Source: Diphasiastrum complanatum
Lineage: Eukaryota; Streptophyta; Lycopodiopsida; Lycopodiales; Lycopodiaceae
Direction: 5' to 3'
DNA length: 64,000 nucleotides
NCBI GenBank assembly: GCA_029204225.1
Contig: CM055099.1
Location: 60,853,753-60,917,752, forward strand
Part shown: piece after piece, positions 44,656 through 57,300 of the stretch
Layout: each line of letters opens with the position of its first letter
How positions within the stretch are numbered: position 1 is the stretch's first letter
Made by a program: the position numbers and the translations under genes
The notes under the pieces: model-generated
What the model was told of the DNA's origin: nothing
The model's input: the letters and a program-made list of their open reading frames with translations, nothing else
The model's database searches: none

Positions 44656-47048
44656 TGGGGGATTTTGTCCGAGTTCTTAGTTTATCGCTTATTAGGGTTC
44701 ATCACTTGCTTCTAGTTCACCCAAATTTTCTCCTTTTCTCTACCTAGCTCTTTTGTTTCAAAAAGTTTTTGAAGTTTGTTTCAGTTTGTAATAGAAATGG
44801 TACAAATTATAGGTAAAGGTTTAACTTTGTGTCTAGATGTAATTTGAATAAACTTCATAATTTTGGAGGCGCCCTATCAAATGGTCTATTCTTAAGTTTT
44901 TGCTTGTTAGTACTATACAAATAGCCATATCAAAATTTTGAATGACCTTGGATGTCGTAGAGAAAAACATGTGCATACTTCTATGCCTCTTAACCCAATC
45001 CAAGTATTTATAACATATGAAATAGTATATGGTATATCTTGGCCAAACTTATTGGTTTGCTTTGTAAGTTTTCAAGAACATGTTTGAGAAGTTAGAAGAG
45101 TGCATAAATAACTTTGTATATTGCTTAGCCAAATGTGGTTTTGAGTCTTTTAGGGTCTGTTCCATTGAGCACATTGTTGGAAATTTTTCTAATTCTGTTC
45201 TAACCAATAGATAGAACACCTTGAAAATAGTCTCATTTGTTCTCTCTTCCATTACTCACTTCCTTTTCCAATGAGGAAGTACCTTTTTGTAAGTTTCATA
45301 GACGACGTCATTTTGTATGTGGATAAGTGCTCAAACAATCATGTATTCTTTTGCAATATTGAACGAAGGCCATTCTCCAACAAGAATATATAGCGTTCAA
45401 TTCTTAAAATTGTCAAGATTTGTCCTTTTTATGACCTTGATTCTTATCCAAAGCTTACTATTTTGTGTGTTTGTATTGAAATTTCACAAAGTTCCTAAGA
45501 TACCTACTTTTATTGCAGCAGCCTATAAAACTATGCTTACTGGACTTTCTAGTTGGCTAAGTAATTGCTTCCTTGTATCAATGAGCTTTGGATAATCTTA
45601 AGGATTCAAATGTTCTTATAGAAGCAAGACATTTAGAACGTTTGGTTGAGTCTTGAAATCCAAATTCTGTAACAAATGGATTCTAAAAAATTTAATTAGA
45701 AAAAACAAACAAAAAAAATCTATTATGAGCATAACACATTAAACAAATTTACATAAATTTTGTACTTATTTAATAACTTATTAGATTGCATTATCAATAT
45801 CTATAATGCAATCCAATACGGCATTTTTCACACCTATAGGAGTGAGATTCATTGATCTATCATATGCTAGATTGTACTTGTTGTTTTTCAGTTCATTATG
45901 ACATGTTCTATTTATTGCATGCTAGTTACATGGTCAATAGCAAATCTAGACTATATTTTGATCAAAATTTAACGACTCAAGATAGGAGAAGAAATACATT
46001 TTAATAAACCTTTCTCAATTGACATCTCTATGTATCGAGATGGAGATTCATCAATCAAAGAATATTTCATCTATATGTAGAGAATATAATGTCCTTTCCT
46101 AAAAAATCTAGAGATCTTTTTGCAATTCCCTTTTTTGATAATGTGAGAGGTTGGCCAATCATCAATGCTCTTGTTTCTATTGGATCCTTTGCACCAAGTA
46201 ACTCATCTTGTGGCATTGGTTATCTATCTTTCTTTTTTTACCCTCTCAACTATTAAGATGTTTTTGAATTGGCTAGACAAAACATTATGCTTTTTATCTT
46301 CAAAACTCTGGAAACAAAAAGAGCTATGCTTAGCATGAAAGTAAAAATAATCATTGACAATGTAAAAACTTTCTCAAATACAAAATCAAGAGATTTGCTT
46401 CGCATGAACAAAGAAACATGCCATGTCTTCAAAAAAAGTCAAGAATGAAGGAAGTGCTTCAGTTTTTGAACTTGGTGAATAAAGGCTCTTGCATTTATCA
46501 AAATCTTCAACTTGGTAGTTAAGACACATAATTTGTGATCTATGCAAAAGATTAGCTTGATGAAACCTTGTAGATATGTATACAGGTGGATTTCACATGT
46601 GTGGAGGCTACCATGTGTGAATGATAGGTCTATTCTCAATATACTCGTTTGTCATTATTATATTAGACCTTATAACAAAGTTTTTTTTGTGTCAAGTTAA
46701 TAATCAAGCTTTTATCTCTTGTAGCAATTATGTTATGATTGGTCCAAAATTGGTACAGTAGACATGATGAGCGGCAACTCATGTGCCAAATCCAACTCAG
46801 ACATGTTGAGGCTCAATCCTCATATATATGCTCTTTGAGAGCTCATTTGATCAATTAAAAATTGGAGAGAATTTGGCAACTTTAAAATTTCTAGCTTCAA
46901 GCTTGTGTAGATTGTTCTTTTGCACATAGACACACTCCGTGGTTGATTTTAGCAAATCCACAGATCCTTGCAAATCTAATGATCCTCGACAAGTTAGCTT
47001 TTCTTTAAATTAAAAAAGGCCAAGATCTCAAGTCAATCATCTTTGATC
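44653..47048. other. No gene recognised; LTR-like fragment near its end
   Basis: Mostly AT-rich sequence with short frames. Between about 46560 and 47000 there is a CACATGTGTGGAGGCTACCATGTG-like segment resembling the solo LTR at 12539-13358, and a TATA-like CTCATATATATGCTC (46818-46832). It is probably a diverged LTR cut by the element beginning at 47049. Confidence 0.4.
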
Positions 47049-47774
47049 AATATTTTGATCTGATTAATATCAATAGTGAGTACAATGGCTTAAAGTAATA
47101 AATTCAGCTTGCTGAGCATGATAACGTTGGCTACAACAAAACTCTGATAATGTTAAAAGCAACACTTACATAACTTTAATTCAGCTAGTACATATTTACA
47201 CCAGTCTTCAAAAATTATCTTACAAACATTGAATGTCATTTACACCAGTCTTTGTATATGTACAAAGTGGGTAACCGCCCTTGGGATATTTAGTGGCCAA
47301 TTGTTTTAGGGTTGATGATAAGTTGGCAACGTCGGTCTGCCACCATTAAAAACCCAAAAAACCCAAAGATGCCCTTGAACAGAGAAAGCATGTAAATCTC
47401 GAAGGCGCGAAAATCCCGAAGGTGCCTCTAAAGCGAAGGCGTAGAAATGCGAAAACCCCGAAGGTGCTTTCAAAATGGATTCTGATCACAGTTTCGCATT
47501 TTTTCTCGAAGGTGCGAAAAATGCGAGGAAGGCGAAAAAGCCGAAGGTGCCTTAAAACTGTTAAGGCACGAAAATCGCGATTTTGCGAGAAATGCGAGAA
47601 AGGCGAATGTGTCTTAAAATGGTTAGGGCACAAAAATTCCGAAGATGCAAAAAAGGCGAAGAAGGCGAAGGTGCATTAAAATGAAATGTTTGAAAGAAAA
47701 CGAAGTATTTGAAAAATGCGAAGGTCCAAAATATGTTGTCGGCCTTCGGTTGTTTTCAGGATGCTCATTACTTG
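47049..47774 (-). repeat. 3' LTR (outer end truncated) with GCGAAGGTGCC array
   Basis: Shares TCTGATTAATATCAA through TCAGGATGCTCATTACTTG with the right LTR. From about 47390 to 47700 it holds an irregular tandem array of GAAGGTGCC, TTAAAA and GCGAAAA words, longer than in the right LTR. The array produces spurious Arg/Lys- or Phe/Arg-rich frames. Confidence 0.85.
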
Positions 47775-48765
47775 TTTCTCTTTTGAAAGAGCCTTTGTGA
47801 AGTAATCTGCTGCCATGTAGTTTGTCCTGCAGAAAACCAATGCTACCTCTTGGCTATGCACTTTCTCTCTAAGGTAATAATACATGATTTCAATATATTT
47901 GCTTCGAGAGTGAAATCTCGGATTGAGAGAAAGCGCTATTATGCTTTGATTGTCACAATAGATTGTTGTAGAAAGTGTTTGTGCAAGGTTGATGTCTACA
48001 AGCAGTTGTCTTAGCTAGATCGCCTCTTTGGTTGCATTTGTGGTAGCTATGTATTTGGATTATGTTGATGATAATGCAACCGAGGTTTGCTTCCGGCTGT
48101 TTCATGAGATTGGGCCTCGGTTGTATAAAAATATAGATCCAGAAGTTGATTTTCTAGTATCGACATCTCCTGCCCAATCCGCATATGTGTAGGCTTCAAG
48201 GATGTTGGCAGTTTGGCTGTCTCCATTGCAGATGCTGAGAGTTTTCGTTGCTTGGATGTACTTCATGACCTTTGTTAGCGCTTTCCAGTGAATTAAGCCG
48301 GATTTAATAGGAACTGGCTAAGTGTATTGATCAAATATGCAAGGTCTGGTCGCGTGCAGATCACTGTGTACATCAGTGAGCCGATGATGGACTGAAACGG
48401 GTAGTGCTTCATTTCCTCCTTTTCTGCCTCAATTTGTTGAGACTATTCATTCTGATAATTTTAGTCCAGGGTCGAGTGGAAAGTGACTTGGTTTGTAACT
48501 GGCCATACCATATTTTTCCAACACGTTGTTGAAATATCGTTGCTGACTAATAAAAATCAGTCTGTTGGGTCGATCTCGTTGGATTTGGATTCCGAGACAA
48601 TAGTGGGCTGTACCCATGTCAGTCGTCTTGTATTCCTCGGCCAGCATGCATTTTGTATCCTTCATTAGATTCACATTGTTACTGAATAAGAGTGTATCAT
48701 CTACATAGAGAGTAATGATGATGAAGTAATCTGATACAGACTGGAAGTAGACATGATGCTGACCA
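47775..48765 (-). pseudogene. Copia RT C-terminus and RNase H
   Basis: Frame 48818-48447 contains FIIITLYVDDTLLFSNN, then MGTAHYCLGIQIQRD and FNNVLEKYGM. Further left, in broken frames, lie the RNase H pieces, ending MAADYFTKALSKEKQVMSIL (47820-47760), which reads into the LTR. Real homology starts at about 48765, the inversion point. Confidence 0.83.
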
Positions 48766-49265
48766 GTGGAAAGCAACAATGGACACCGAATTTGATTCTC
48801 TGATAGAGAATCAAACATGGACAGTCACGGAGCTACCAAAGGACCGAAATCCGATTTCATGCAAATGGATATTCAAGACAAAGTATGATACTGAAAGAAA
48901 GCTCAATCACTACAAAGCTAGGCTAGTTGCCAAAGACTACAACCAGATTCCAAATCTGGACTATTCAGAAACCTTCAACCCAGTTGTCAAACATGCTTCA
49001 ATCCGTCTACTTCTCTCCTTTGCAGCCACAACAGATCTTGAAGTCCACCAGATGGATGTCTAGACCGCTTTCCTCAACAAAACCATCAAAGAGAAAATCT
49101 ATATGACACAACCAGAGGGATAAGAACTCAACGTCAAGCAACAACACCTTGTCTGCAAAATCCACAAGGCGCTCTACGAGCTGAAACATTCACCAAGAGT
49201 CTGGTTCCACAAAATCAACGTATTTCTGATCGAGAATTATTTTATTCCAAACTCGGCAGACTCGT
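48765..49265 (+). pseudogene. Copia RT N-terminal half, inverted
   Basis: The plus strand encodes WKATMDTEFDSLIENQTW, SCKWIFKTKYD, KARLVAKDYNQ, DYSETFNPVVKHASIRLLLS and EVHQMDV, then a stop, AFLNKTIKEKIYMTQPEG, another stop and HKALYELKHSPRVWF, ending near IPNSADSSL. These blocks directly precede the YVDD half found on the other strand to the left, so the two halves make up one RT. Confidence 0.85.
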
Positions 49266-49405
49266 CGTTGGTAGAAAGAACGATTGTCGACAATGATTGT
49301 CGAAATATTGTTGGCTGCGTGTTTGCTAGAAAGACGTCTTGGTAGAAACAAGACTGATAGTCCGTAGTAGAAATGTAGATTACTAAAATGCCCGCTCTGA
49401 TGCCA

Positions 49406-50173
49406 TGTCGTAAAACGTGGGGATGACCAGCAGCGGAAGCTTGAAGCTTTGAGTGTAGGCGTGTAGTAGCGGAAACACAACAATTAGCAGCAAAAATATT
49501 CAAGATGAATCATTCATACAAAATTGTGCAAATGAACAATACAATAGTGAGACAAAAAATTGCACTCTGATTAATATCAACAGTGAGTACAATGGCTTGA
49601 AGTAATAACTTCAGCTTGTTGAGCGTGATAATGCTAGCTACAAAAAAACTCTGATAATGTTAAAAATAACACTTACATATCCAACTGGTATATATTTACA
49701 AGTGTCTTCAAAAAATATCTTACAAGCATTGAATGTTATTTACGCCAGTCTTTGTATATGTATAAAGTGGGTGATCGCCCTTGGGATATTTAGCGGCTAG
49801 CTGTTTTTAGGGTTGATGATAAGTTGGCGACGTCGGTCTGCCGCTGTCAAAAACCCGAAAAATTTGAAGGTGCCGTTGAACAGAAAAAACAAGTAAATCC
49901 TAAAGGTGCAAAAATCCCGAAGGTGCCTTTAAAGCGAAGGCGTAGAAAATGAGATGCCTTAAAACGGTTAAGGCACGAAAATCGCAAAGTTGCGAGAAAT
50001 GCAAGAAAGGCGAAGGTGCCTTAAAACGGTTAAGGCATGAAAATCCCGAAGGTGCGAAAAAGGTGAAGGTGGCTTAAAACGAAATGTTTGAAGGAAAAAC
50101 GAAGTATTTGAAAAATGCGAAGGTCCAAAATATGTTGTCGGCCTTCGGCTGTTTTCAGGATGCTCATTACTTG
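49406..50173 (-). repeat. 5' LTR of the 47049-50173 element
   Basis: Begins TGTCGTAAAACGTGG beside the primer-binding site and ends CATTACTTG. The GAAGGTGCC array lies at about 49850-50090. Confidence 0.83.
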
Positions 50174-51685
50174 AACGATTTGTTAAGACTGGGCATAATA
50201 AATCTAATAGTATGGAGGGAGAGTTTCTACTCCAAACCCTAACCTAATGTGAGAGTCACATTTGTAATCCTAGCCTTACATTGTCACTGATGGTCAAGAT
50301 CCCACATTGGTAAATATAGCCAATCGAATGAACACTCGAAAGAGTGAACTTGAGGCTCAAGTTTTAGCCTACTATAGGTTGCGAGTTCCTATTTGCACAA
50401 GTAAACCTTCCCAAGTTGCCTTACAATATTGGCCTATTATCCCATTTGCATAATGTCAACAATATTACATTGGCATTATCAACCTAAGTAAATTAGGGAC
50501 GTAACAATATCCTATTCACCCCCTACATTGGCCACATGGCCACTAGCGAATGATATGGCTACTAGAGAATGATAGGGCTACCAATCATCACATTAACTTG
50601 AAATTGTATTGGCTTCATCCAAATTTAAAGAGACACCCACTTTTGATGTCCATCACTAGCAATCCAATGACTACTACTAGATTGAACTCCCACCTCAAGC
50701 CATCTAGAGTTATCTTGCATTCCACTTCACTAAGTACCAAGTCCGACCCATTGATAAGTCAAGGTTATATGTAGATTCATCCTTGTATCAATTAGGAACG
50801 AAACATAGGAGAGGATCAAGAGGTTCACATACAGCGTGGTTCATCAACAAAGTCCAAGTGCTGAAAACCCAAGGAAGCTCAAATTAGCTCGGGTTTTTGT
50901 TTTATTGTAGAGATGATGAATTCAATGCAATGTGGGGGCATTGTTTTGGTAAACCCCTTATTCGAAGGATTTGTCCAACTTAACGAACCTTTTAAAGGAA
51001 AACTCCAGTTTGCAAGGAGTTTAATGATAAACATCTTGAACATTTGAACCACCGAATCCTTGAAGCTAGGCCCTTTCAAGCTTTCCTCCTGCCTTAAGAT
51101 GAGAAGGTGTAGACCTAAAGAAGAGGCTATAAAAATGCATGTCCTACACAGAGTGAGGGCAGGGTGGGAGCCTGAAGGCAGGGCCTGAACTACATGGAAG
51201 GCCCGAGGGGTAGTGGCCTTCCCCTGCGTAATGCTGGGTGGGAGGGTCTCTAGCCAGGGAGTTTTTGGTGCACAGATTGGGAGAGAACGTCACGATGGGA
51301 GAGGAGTGTTGCCTCTCTTCTCTCGTTCAGTCCTATTGCATCACGATCCCTTGTTTCTAGCCACAATAGTGAGCAGATTGAGAGATGGATTTGCTTGTGT
51401 TTTTGTTGTCACAGTAGAGGTGGAGGCATCATTGTGGATGGATATAGAGGCACATCTTCTTTCTTTGTTTCTATAAAGCCCTTGCAACCTGTATCTTTGA
51501 GTTCAATTTAGTCTGTTGAACGAATGATAGGGATCTAAAAAACAAATCATTGCTTCTAGCTGTCTTGGTGGATTGCATCTCCCGAGGATTAGTAAGCCTC
51601 ACAAGCTTAACCTCATCGGTCCGTTCTATGCTCTACATATTGTCTCAAAGTGCAGGGTCCATCCTTGGGTCTTGGCTCGTCGCAG
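50174..51685. other. No gene recognised
   Basis: Open frames are short on both strands. The C-terminal catalytic domain that a tyrosine recombinase would need (Arg...His-x-x-Arg...Tyr) was looked for on the minus strand here and not found. Confidence 0.5.
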
Positions 51686-52878
51686 CTATCGTTTTACCCA
51701 AAGTCTACCAAGCATACTCTTTTGGCAAGATATCTGACATGCTAACTTGGCCAGCTTCTTGAACCTACAGTCTCGGTGAATGTGAAACTCATGGACTGGC
51801 TCCCCTGTCTCAACTGCTTGTGCCTCTATACTAGCCCGAATCAAGCGTCCCATGGCCCTATACATACTTGCCAGACTACAAGTGCAATAGACAATTAGAA
51901 AGCATAGGACATAGCCATCAAACAACAATATGTTGAAATATGCACTAGAAATAGTTGAAATGCAAATGTAATTTTCTTGTAGTATACATTAGCAAATCAT
52001 GGAAGGAAATGTAAAGGATTAAATGGACATAATACGTCTCAGCTGGATAAAGAGAGCCATCCTTCTTTTGCACTTGAGCAAAAAACATAGACAACATATC
52101 CACCAAATATTTTAGATTTGTCTTATATAACTCCTCAATAGTAAGGTCCATTGGAAGGGAATTCAAAATCCTCCACTCATCAAAACGACGACGAGCCCAC
52201 TTGTTAACATCATTTGAATATCTTATGCCCCCTTCACTCACGAGCTGTAACTCTTGCTCATCAGCTTCACGAAAACCTTTTGAAAGCTTCTCTAGATTGA
52301 CACTAGCTTCAAGATCTACATAAGTGTCTCGATCTGCGGTGACATTGGTATTTGAATCTACATATTTTTTAGGACTGTCGGTAGGTGGTGCTGCAAAAGC
52401 TTCACTCGTAGAGGTGGAATGAACTTGTACAGGCTCATTATGAATAGAGGCAGAAACAGGTGGCAAGACAAGGGTTACATCTAAGAAATCAGAAACTGCA
52501 TTGTCAAGTTGATCAAAAGAAGGTGGAATCACACAATTGTCAGAGATAGTAGAAACAACTCACAGTGGGAACTAGAGAATCTTTTATATGAGTGGCCTTA
52601 TCTTAAACATTGGAAGGACTAACAATATTTAATATATCTCCTAAAACACCTACACTACCTACAGATCCAGAAACTGCAGAATCAACCATAGCTATAGGAA
52701 AATAGGAGCAAATATTCTCCAGTGAACAATCTTGACAAGCTTGCACATCCTCTTTTAGTTGTACATGCTCCTTTAGAGCCCTGCCTCGCTTCACCGATTT
52801 CTGAACATGACCTACCTGCACATCCACGAAGTAAGTAACCATAGATAATAAAGGACCTGTTGTAAAATAACAATTCAC
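51686..52878 (-). CDS. Crypton/ZMYM-like (DUF3504-type) recombinase-derived gene fragment
   Basis: Minus strand. Exon of frame 52532-52036 ends at a GT donor after PAE-T (intron 51876-52035, 160 bp, GT-AG). The next exon from 51875 restores the frame (PAETLASMYRAMGRLIRA). The joined domain has DVNKWARRRFDEWRI, LVDMLSMFFAQVQKKDGSLY, MYRAMGRLIRAS, then ETGEPVHEFHIHRDCRFKKL and KSMLG. These fit the N-terminal core-binding-like domain of Crypton tyrosine recombinases and of the animal proteins derived from them (ZMYM2-4, QRICH1, KIAA1958), which have W-A-x(n)-F-x-E-W, KKDG-x-Y-P and a ...DxRFKK block. Upstream, 52878-52603 is an open frame (91 residues) with no family I know, possibly another exon. 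The first exon and start are not established. No catalytic domain is seen to the left, so the gene is either truncated or a domesticated N-terminal-only protein. Confidence 0.62.
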
Positions 52879-53141
52879 AATTTAAGAAAGAAATATCATT
52901 GCTAAAGATTGAATTCTAGGATTATTGCTGCATATGATATTGTTTAGTGAAATATAGAAAAGATTTGAGCTAACTTTTTTTCCAATCATTTTGGCTTTCA
53001 CAAAATTGAGAAACAGAATTCTCAAAATAAGGATGAATGTTGTCACATTTCCAGTCCCAGCGACCTACCTGCACATCCACAATATGGCCGCAAATGGTCT
53101 AAAGATCATGCGGAACATGCAGTCATTGTAGCTCAGGTCAA

Positions 53142-53483
53142 TCTTGAACCAAAAAAAAGCCTTGTCCCAGAAGAATTTTTTTTTTCAAAAACGGATTGAA
53201 AATTCTTGTGTAGTCGTAGAAGAGTCTCAATGCCTGGAACAAAGTGCATTCACAAGGTTGGATTGAAACGGGTAAGCAAACGATCTATTAAAAGTGGAAT
53301 TGAACAAGCTAGCTATTCTCCTTTAGTTTTGTCTTCAACTAAAGCAGTATTGGATGCTAGACGTTGCATAATCAATGGCGTGGTGTCAGGTTCTTGAACC
53401 AAAAAGAAGCCTTGTCCTAGAAGAATTTTTTTTTAGAAACGGATTGAAAATTCTTGTGTAGACGTAGAAGAGTTTCAATGCAC
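53142..53483. repeat. Tandem duplication, unit about 250 bp
   Basis: TTCTTGAACCAAAAA and the next ~85 bases (AAGCCTTGTCC, GAAGAATTTTTTTT, ACGGATTGAAAATTCTTGTG, CGTAGAAGAGT) recur at about 53143 and 53391. In addition, CCTACCTGCACATCCAC occurs at both 52811 and 53066, so exon-bearing sequence of the Crypton-like gene seems to be part of a larger, older duplication. Confidence 0.8.
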
Positions 53484-54019
53484 TCATTCAAGTGATACAT
53501 TAGCATTTGAAGTAGAAGCTTATGAGAATAATTATCGGAAAAGGAGGACAGGTAATCCAAGAGCACGAATAACGATACAACACTTTTTCATACTATGTTT
53601 ACAACACAACATAATATATTTCAAGAAGAAATTGCTATCAGGGAACAAAAACTGACAAATTACACAAAAGTGGCGCAGCGAAGTAGCGGACGTTCATGAT
53701 TCAGACAACGTGTGCTCCGGCTCTGAGCCTTGCACACCACAATCACGCCTGGCCCTTGCTAACATGCCTGAAAAGATAAAAAGAGATGTCTGAAGAGCTC
53801 CTGCCACACACAGATGGTGGATTCACTGGCCACACCTGTGCCAAAAGACATCGCCTATAGAAGAGCAAAACCTGACTATGCCGGCTGCAAAACTGAAACG
53901 GTCCTCAACGCTTACCTACATAAGATAAAATGAAATCCTAGCTATGGTGGCGACAAAACAGAAATGAGAAAGCCCTAAATGCCCAAAACCTACCTAACGA
54001 AGAAAATCGAAGCCCGGTT

Positions 54020-54076
54020 CGGATTTTCAAAATTTTTAGGCTTGGCCCCTCCGGGCCTCGAATTCTGAAAATCCTT
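54020..54076. repeat. Short inverted repeat in the TSK promoter region
   Basis: GGATTTTCAAAATT near 54022 and its imperfect complement AATTCTGAAAATCC near 54062, with a GC-rich loop. It could form a hairpin. Role unknown. Confidence 0.55.
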
Positions 54077-54299
54077 ACCAGGCAGAATGTCCTTTGCCCG
54101 GCCCCTTCCATAATACAAAGAAAACCCGAGCACACAGCATTACTAATTGGGAAATGTGAAATGTGAAGCCAAAATGGTTCAAAATTCAAATTCACATGCT
54201 TGTTTATCACACAAATTTGAGTGGGGTGAAAATTTTAAAATTAAGAAGGCCAAGGGCTGTTCCTTCTCCCGCCCCCACCCCCTTTCAAAACTCCCCGCG

Positions 54300-54301
<2 letters not shown>

Positions 54302-54330
<29 letters not shown>
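54302..54330 (+). repeat. (GA)n run in the TSK 5' leader
   Basis: About 14 GA units 43 bp upstream of the start codon. GA-rich leaders are common in plant genes and can bind BPC/GAGA-binding proteins; binding here is only a possibility. Confidence 0.8.
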
Positions 54331-54372
54331 TATGCATTAGAGACTTGGTAGCTAGTGTGGAGAACCATAGAG

Positions 54373-57300
54373 ATGGCGGGCAAGGGAAAGAAGAACGCGC
54401 CTGTTTCGCTGGAATGCATGAAAGCGGGATACAAAGATGCCAAGAGCAATGGTGATGCAGAGGAGGAAGCGAGGTGGGCCAATCAGATTGGCCATGCTTA
54501 CAAGGACAAAGGGGAATATGTGCACGCCCTGAAATGGTTTAGAATTGATTATGAGATCTCGTCCCGCAGAAAGGAAGCAGGGCATGTTTCTGCCACGGAT
54601 TTGATGCCCACCTGCCAGTCAATGGGTGAGATTTACCTCAGATTGCAGGACTACGACGAAGCTTTAGTGTATCAGGTGTGCTTAGATCATTAAAAGCATG
54701 TTTCGATTTCATTTGTATCTGCTATTGTAGTATAGTTTCATCATTGCTTTCAGGTTGCTGGATTGAAGTATTGAAGTTTTGTTTTGCAGGAAAGACATTA
54801 CAGACTCGCGCAGGAAGCCAATGATTTAGTAGAGCAGCAAAGAGCTAGCACGCAGCTTGGCCGGACATATCTAGAATTATATGAGAATCAGGATAATTTT
54901 TCTGCACTGCAAACAGCCAAGGACTTCTTTAAAATTGCAATGGATCTTGCCCGTAGGCTCAAGGCTAACCCACCTTATAGAGATTCTCCTTCCTACGTGA
55001 AGGAGCTTGTGGATGCTTACAACAACATGGGTCTTCTGAAAATGGCCAGTGACGATTTGCAGCAGGCAAGAAATCTGTTTTTGCAGGGCTTAAGGATTTG
55101 CGATGAAGAGGAGTTAGGGGGAAACGACGATGCCCGCTCAAGGATTCATCACAACCTTGGAAGGCTTTTTTCTGATCAGAGGGATTGGATTCAAGCAAAG
55201 GAGCATACATTGAAAGATATTAGTATCTGTCAAAAGATTCCTCATCCACAGGGGGAGGCGAAAGGTTTCATCAATCTCGGAGAAATGCACTTCAAGTCCC
55301 AGAATTATGAGGATGCAATGCTGTGCTTCAGCAGGGCACTGAAAATTGCGGAAACTCTAGAAGATGAAGATAGTTTGGCCAATACAGCCAAAGATAATAT
55401 GAATGTGGTGCGGGAGGCCAAATTGACGATGGCAGAGTTTCATGCCGGTGAGCAGAAGCTGAAGAAGCTGCAACGAGTTGTGGAATCCAGTAGAGGGTCT
55501 CCTGCAGAAAGGTCTCGCTTGCTGCAAGAACACAAAGCTCTGCAAGAACTCATTGGGCAGGCAGAGGAGCTTCAGGCATGGGAAAAAGTAATGTTTTCTC
55601 AACTCCTTCGGTTAGCTTTTGCATATCCAGTTGCGAATAGCAATCTACTACTTCATGTAGATGTTCTTTAGGCAGAGCAATTGTTGGCTCGCATTTATTC
55701 TTTTCTGATTTTCAAGGTGGATACTTGCACCACAAACAGATGACCTTACTCTATAACTGGGAATTTAGCTTTTGTTATTGCCAGCTTTGTGATTTGACGT
55801 GATATTCCTGATCAATTCTAACCTCGTAATTAAACAGCACCTTGAATTGGCAAAGAGAGCAAAGAAAGTGGTACATCAGCTAGGAGATTCAGAGAAATTG
55901 GGAGATGCTTTTGGCACAATTGGTTGTTCCTACGAGAACCTTAAGTTTTTTGACAAAGCTAAAAAGTGGCATTTGAAGAGCTGGGATTTGTGCAGGCGTG
56001 TCAAACATCTTGAGGTAAGTTCTTTCTGTGGTTTGCCAAAATTCTGAGGTTTCCCTGATTCGGTTGCCTTCACATGACTCAGATCGTGCATGCCTTCTCC
56101 TGCGATTACTAGGTTGTTATCTTCTCTACTTGAGTAGGTTTCTTTAATATCCAATCAAGCTGGTGGACCATGGTAGTAATCCTTGAATATTATGCTGCCA
56201 TGAGGCGGAATAAAATTCCCCATATTGGTTCATCTTGCCATAAAAATGACTTGGTCATTCTCTTATGTAAAGGATGACAGATGCTACCCAAAATGGTAGG
56301 TGTGACCTCCTCAAATTGTATGGAAGTCAAAGCACTTTGAAATCTTCACGGAAATATTTATGGCTTGACGTAGCTCTTTTTATGGACTCAATGACTTTTT
56401 TGCAGAAATGAAGAAGAAACTTCCTATTTTTATTAATAAAAGATGGGAAAACCCATCAGAGTACAAAGGAATGCATACTTTCTAAATAAATGCACTATAT
56501 CAACTATCGGGAATCCTTTAGATCTTGTTTATTGTGGAAAGAGAACTTGATGATGCATACTCTTCCTGTTCCTGATATTTTCATGCTCTCCAAATGCCCC
56601 CATAACTTTTGTTTAACAACTTTTAAAAGTATGTTTAATTAAGATGTCCACGACTTTATATACTTGTGGGTTTTTATTTCATGTGTAGAATTTTTTCTTG
56701 AAGTTTAATGAAATGTTAAAAATTATGTGCCGGTTGCCATTTACTCACAGGGTCAATCGGTTGCCAAAATAAACTACGGCAACGCTTTGGATAACAATGG
56801 AGAGTGGGATTGTGCCTTGCAAGCGTACAAAGAAGCTTATCAGTAAGCTTTCTCGTCTTAAGGTCTATAGACTCTATTCGAAGGGTCATCATATGTGGCA
56901 AAGGATATCATGATTGCCCCTATGGATGCTATGTTTGGGTTCGTGGATTTGGGTATCAAAGGACACTCGAATCTAAGATTTTAAGGGTATAGTACATTGT
57001 CATGTCACATGGGCTTCAAACGTTCAAAATTTTCTAATATGCTATTGTTCCTTTTGTGAGCCATAAGACATTTTACAAGAGAGAAGGAAATGAAACTCTT
57101 AAATTTGAAGAGCGTAGTCATGTCATTTCCACTAAGTGATACATTTTTTTTGTACCATTCAATATTATATTATATACTAGTTTGCTTGATGAATCATTGA
57201 ACTACTAAACACATGGTTTTCTACAAACTTAAAAAGAATCAGCACTTTGAGTAACCTTTGGTCCTAATGTTTTGAGTCAGCATTGAATTTCATTGCTTAG

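Larger units (their letters stand above)
47049..50173 (-). mobile_element. Copia element with both LTRs, gag-INT lost, RT partly inverted
   Basis: The right LTR (49406-50173) follows a primer-binding-site complement GCTCTGATGCCA at 49394-49405 (one change from the norm), so the element reads leftwards. The left LTR (47049-47774) matches the right but lacks its last ~160 bp. Inside, 48765-47775 on the minus strand encodes RT from YVDD to the end of RNase H. By contrast, 48765-49265 on the plus strand encodes the RT half before YVDD. Gag, protease and integrase are absent. Confidence 0.85.

Noticed and set aside
47346-47679. Arg/Lys-rich and Phe/Arg-rich open frames
   Set aside because: They translate the tandem array inside an LTR; the paired LTR does not keep the frame.
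55799-56047. Separate 82-residue gene within TSK
   Set aside because: It is TSK exon 3 read through both of its splice sites.
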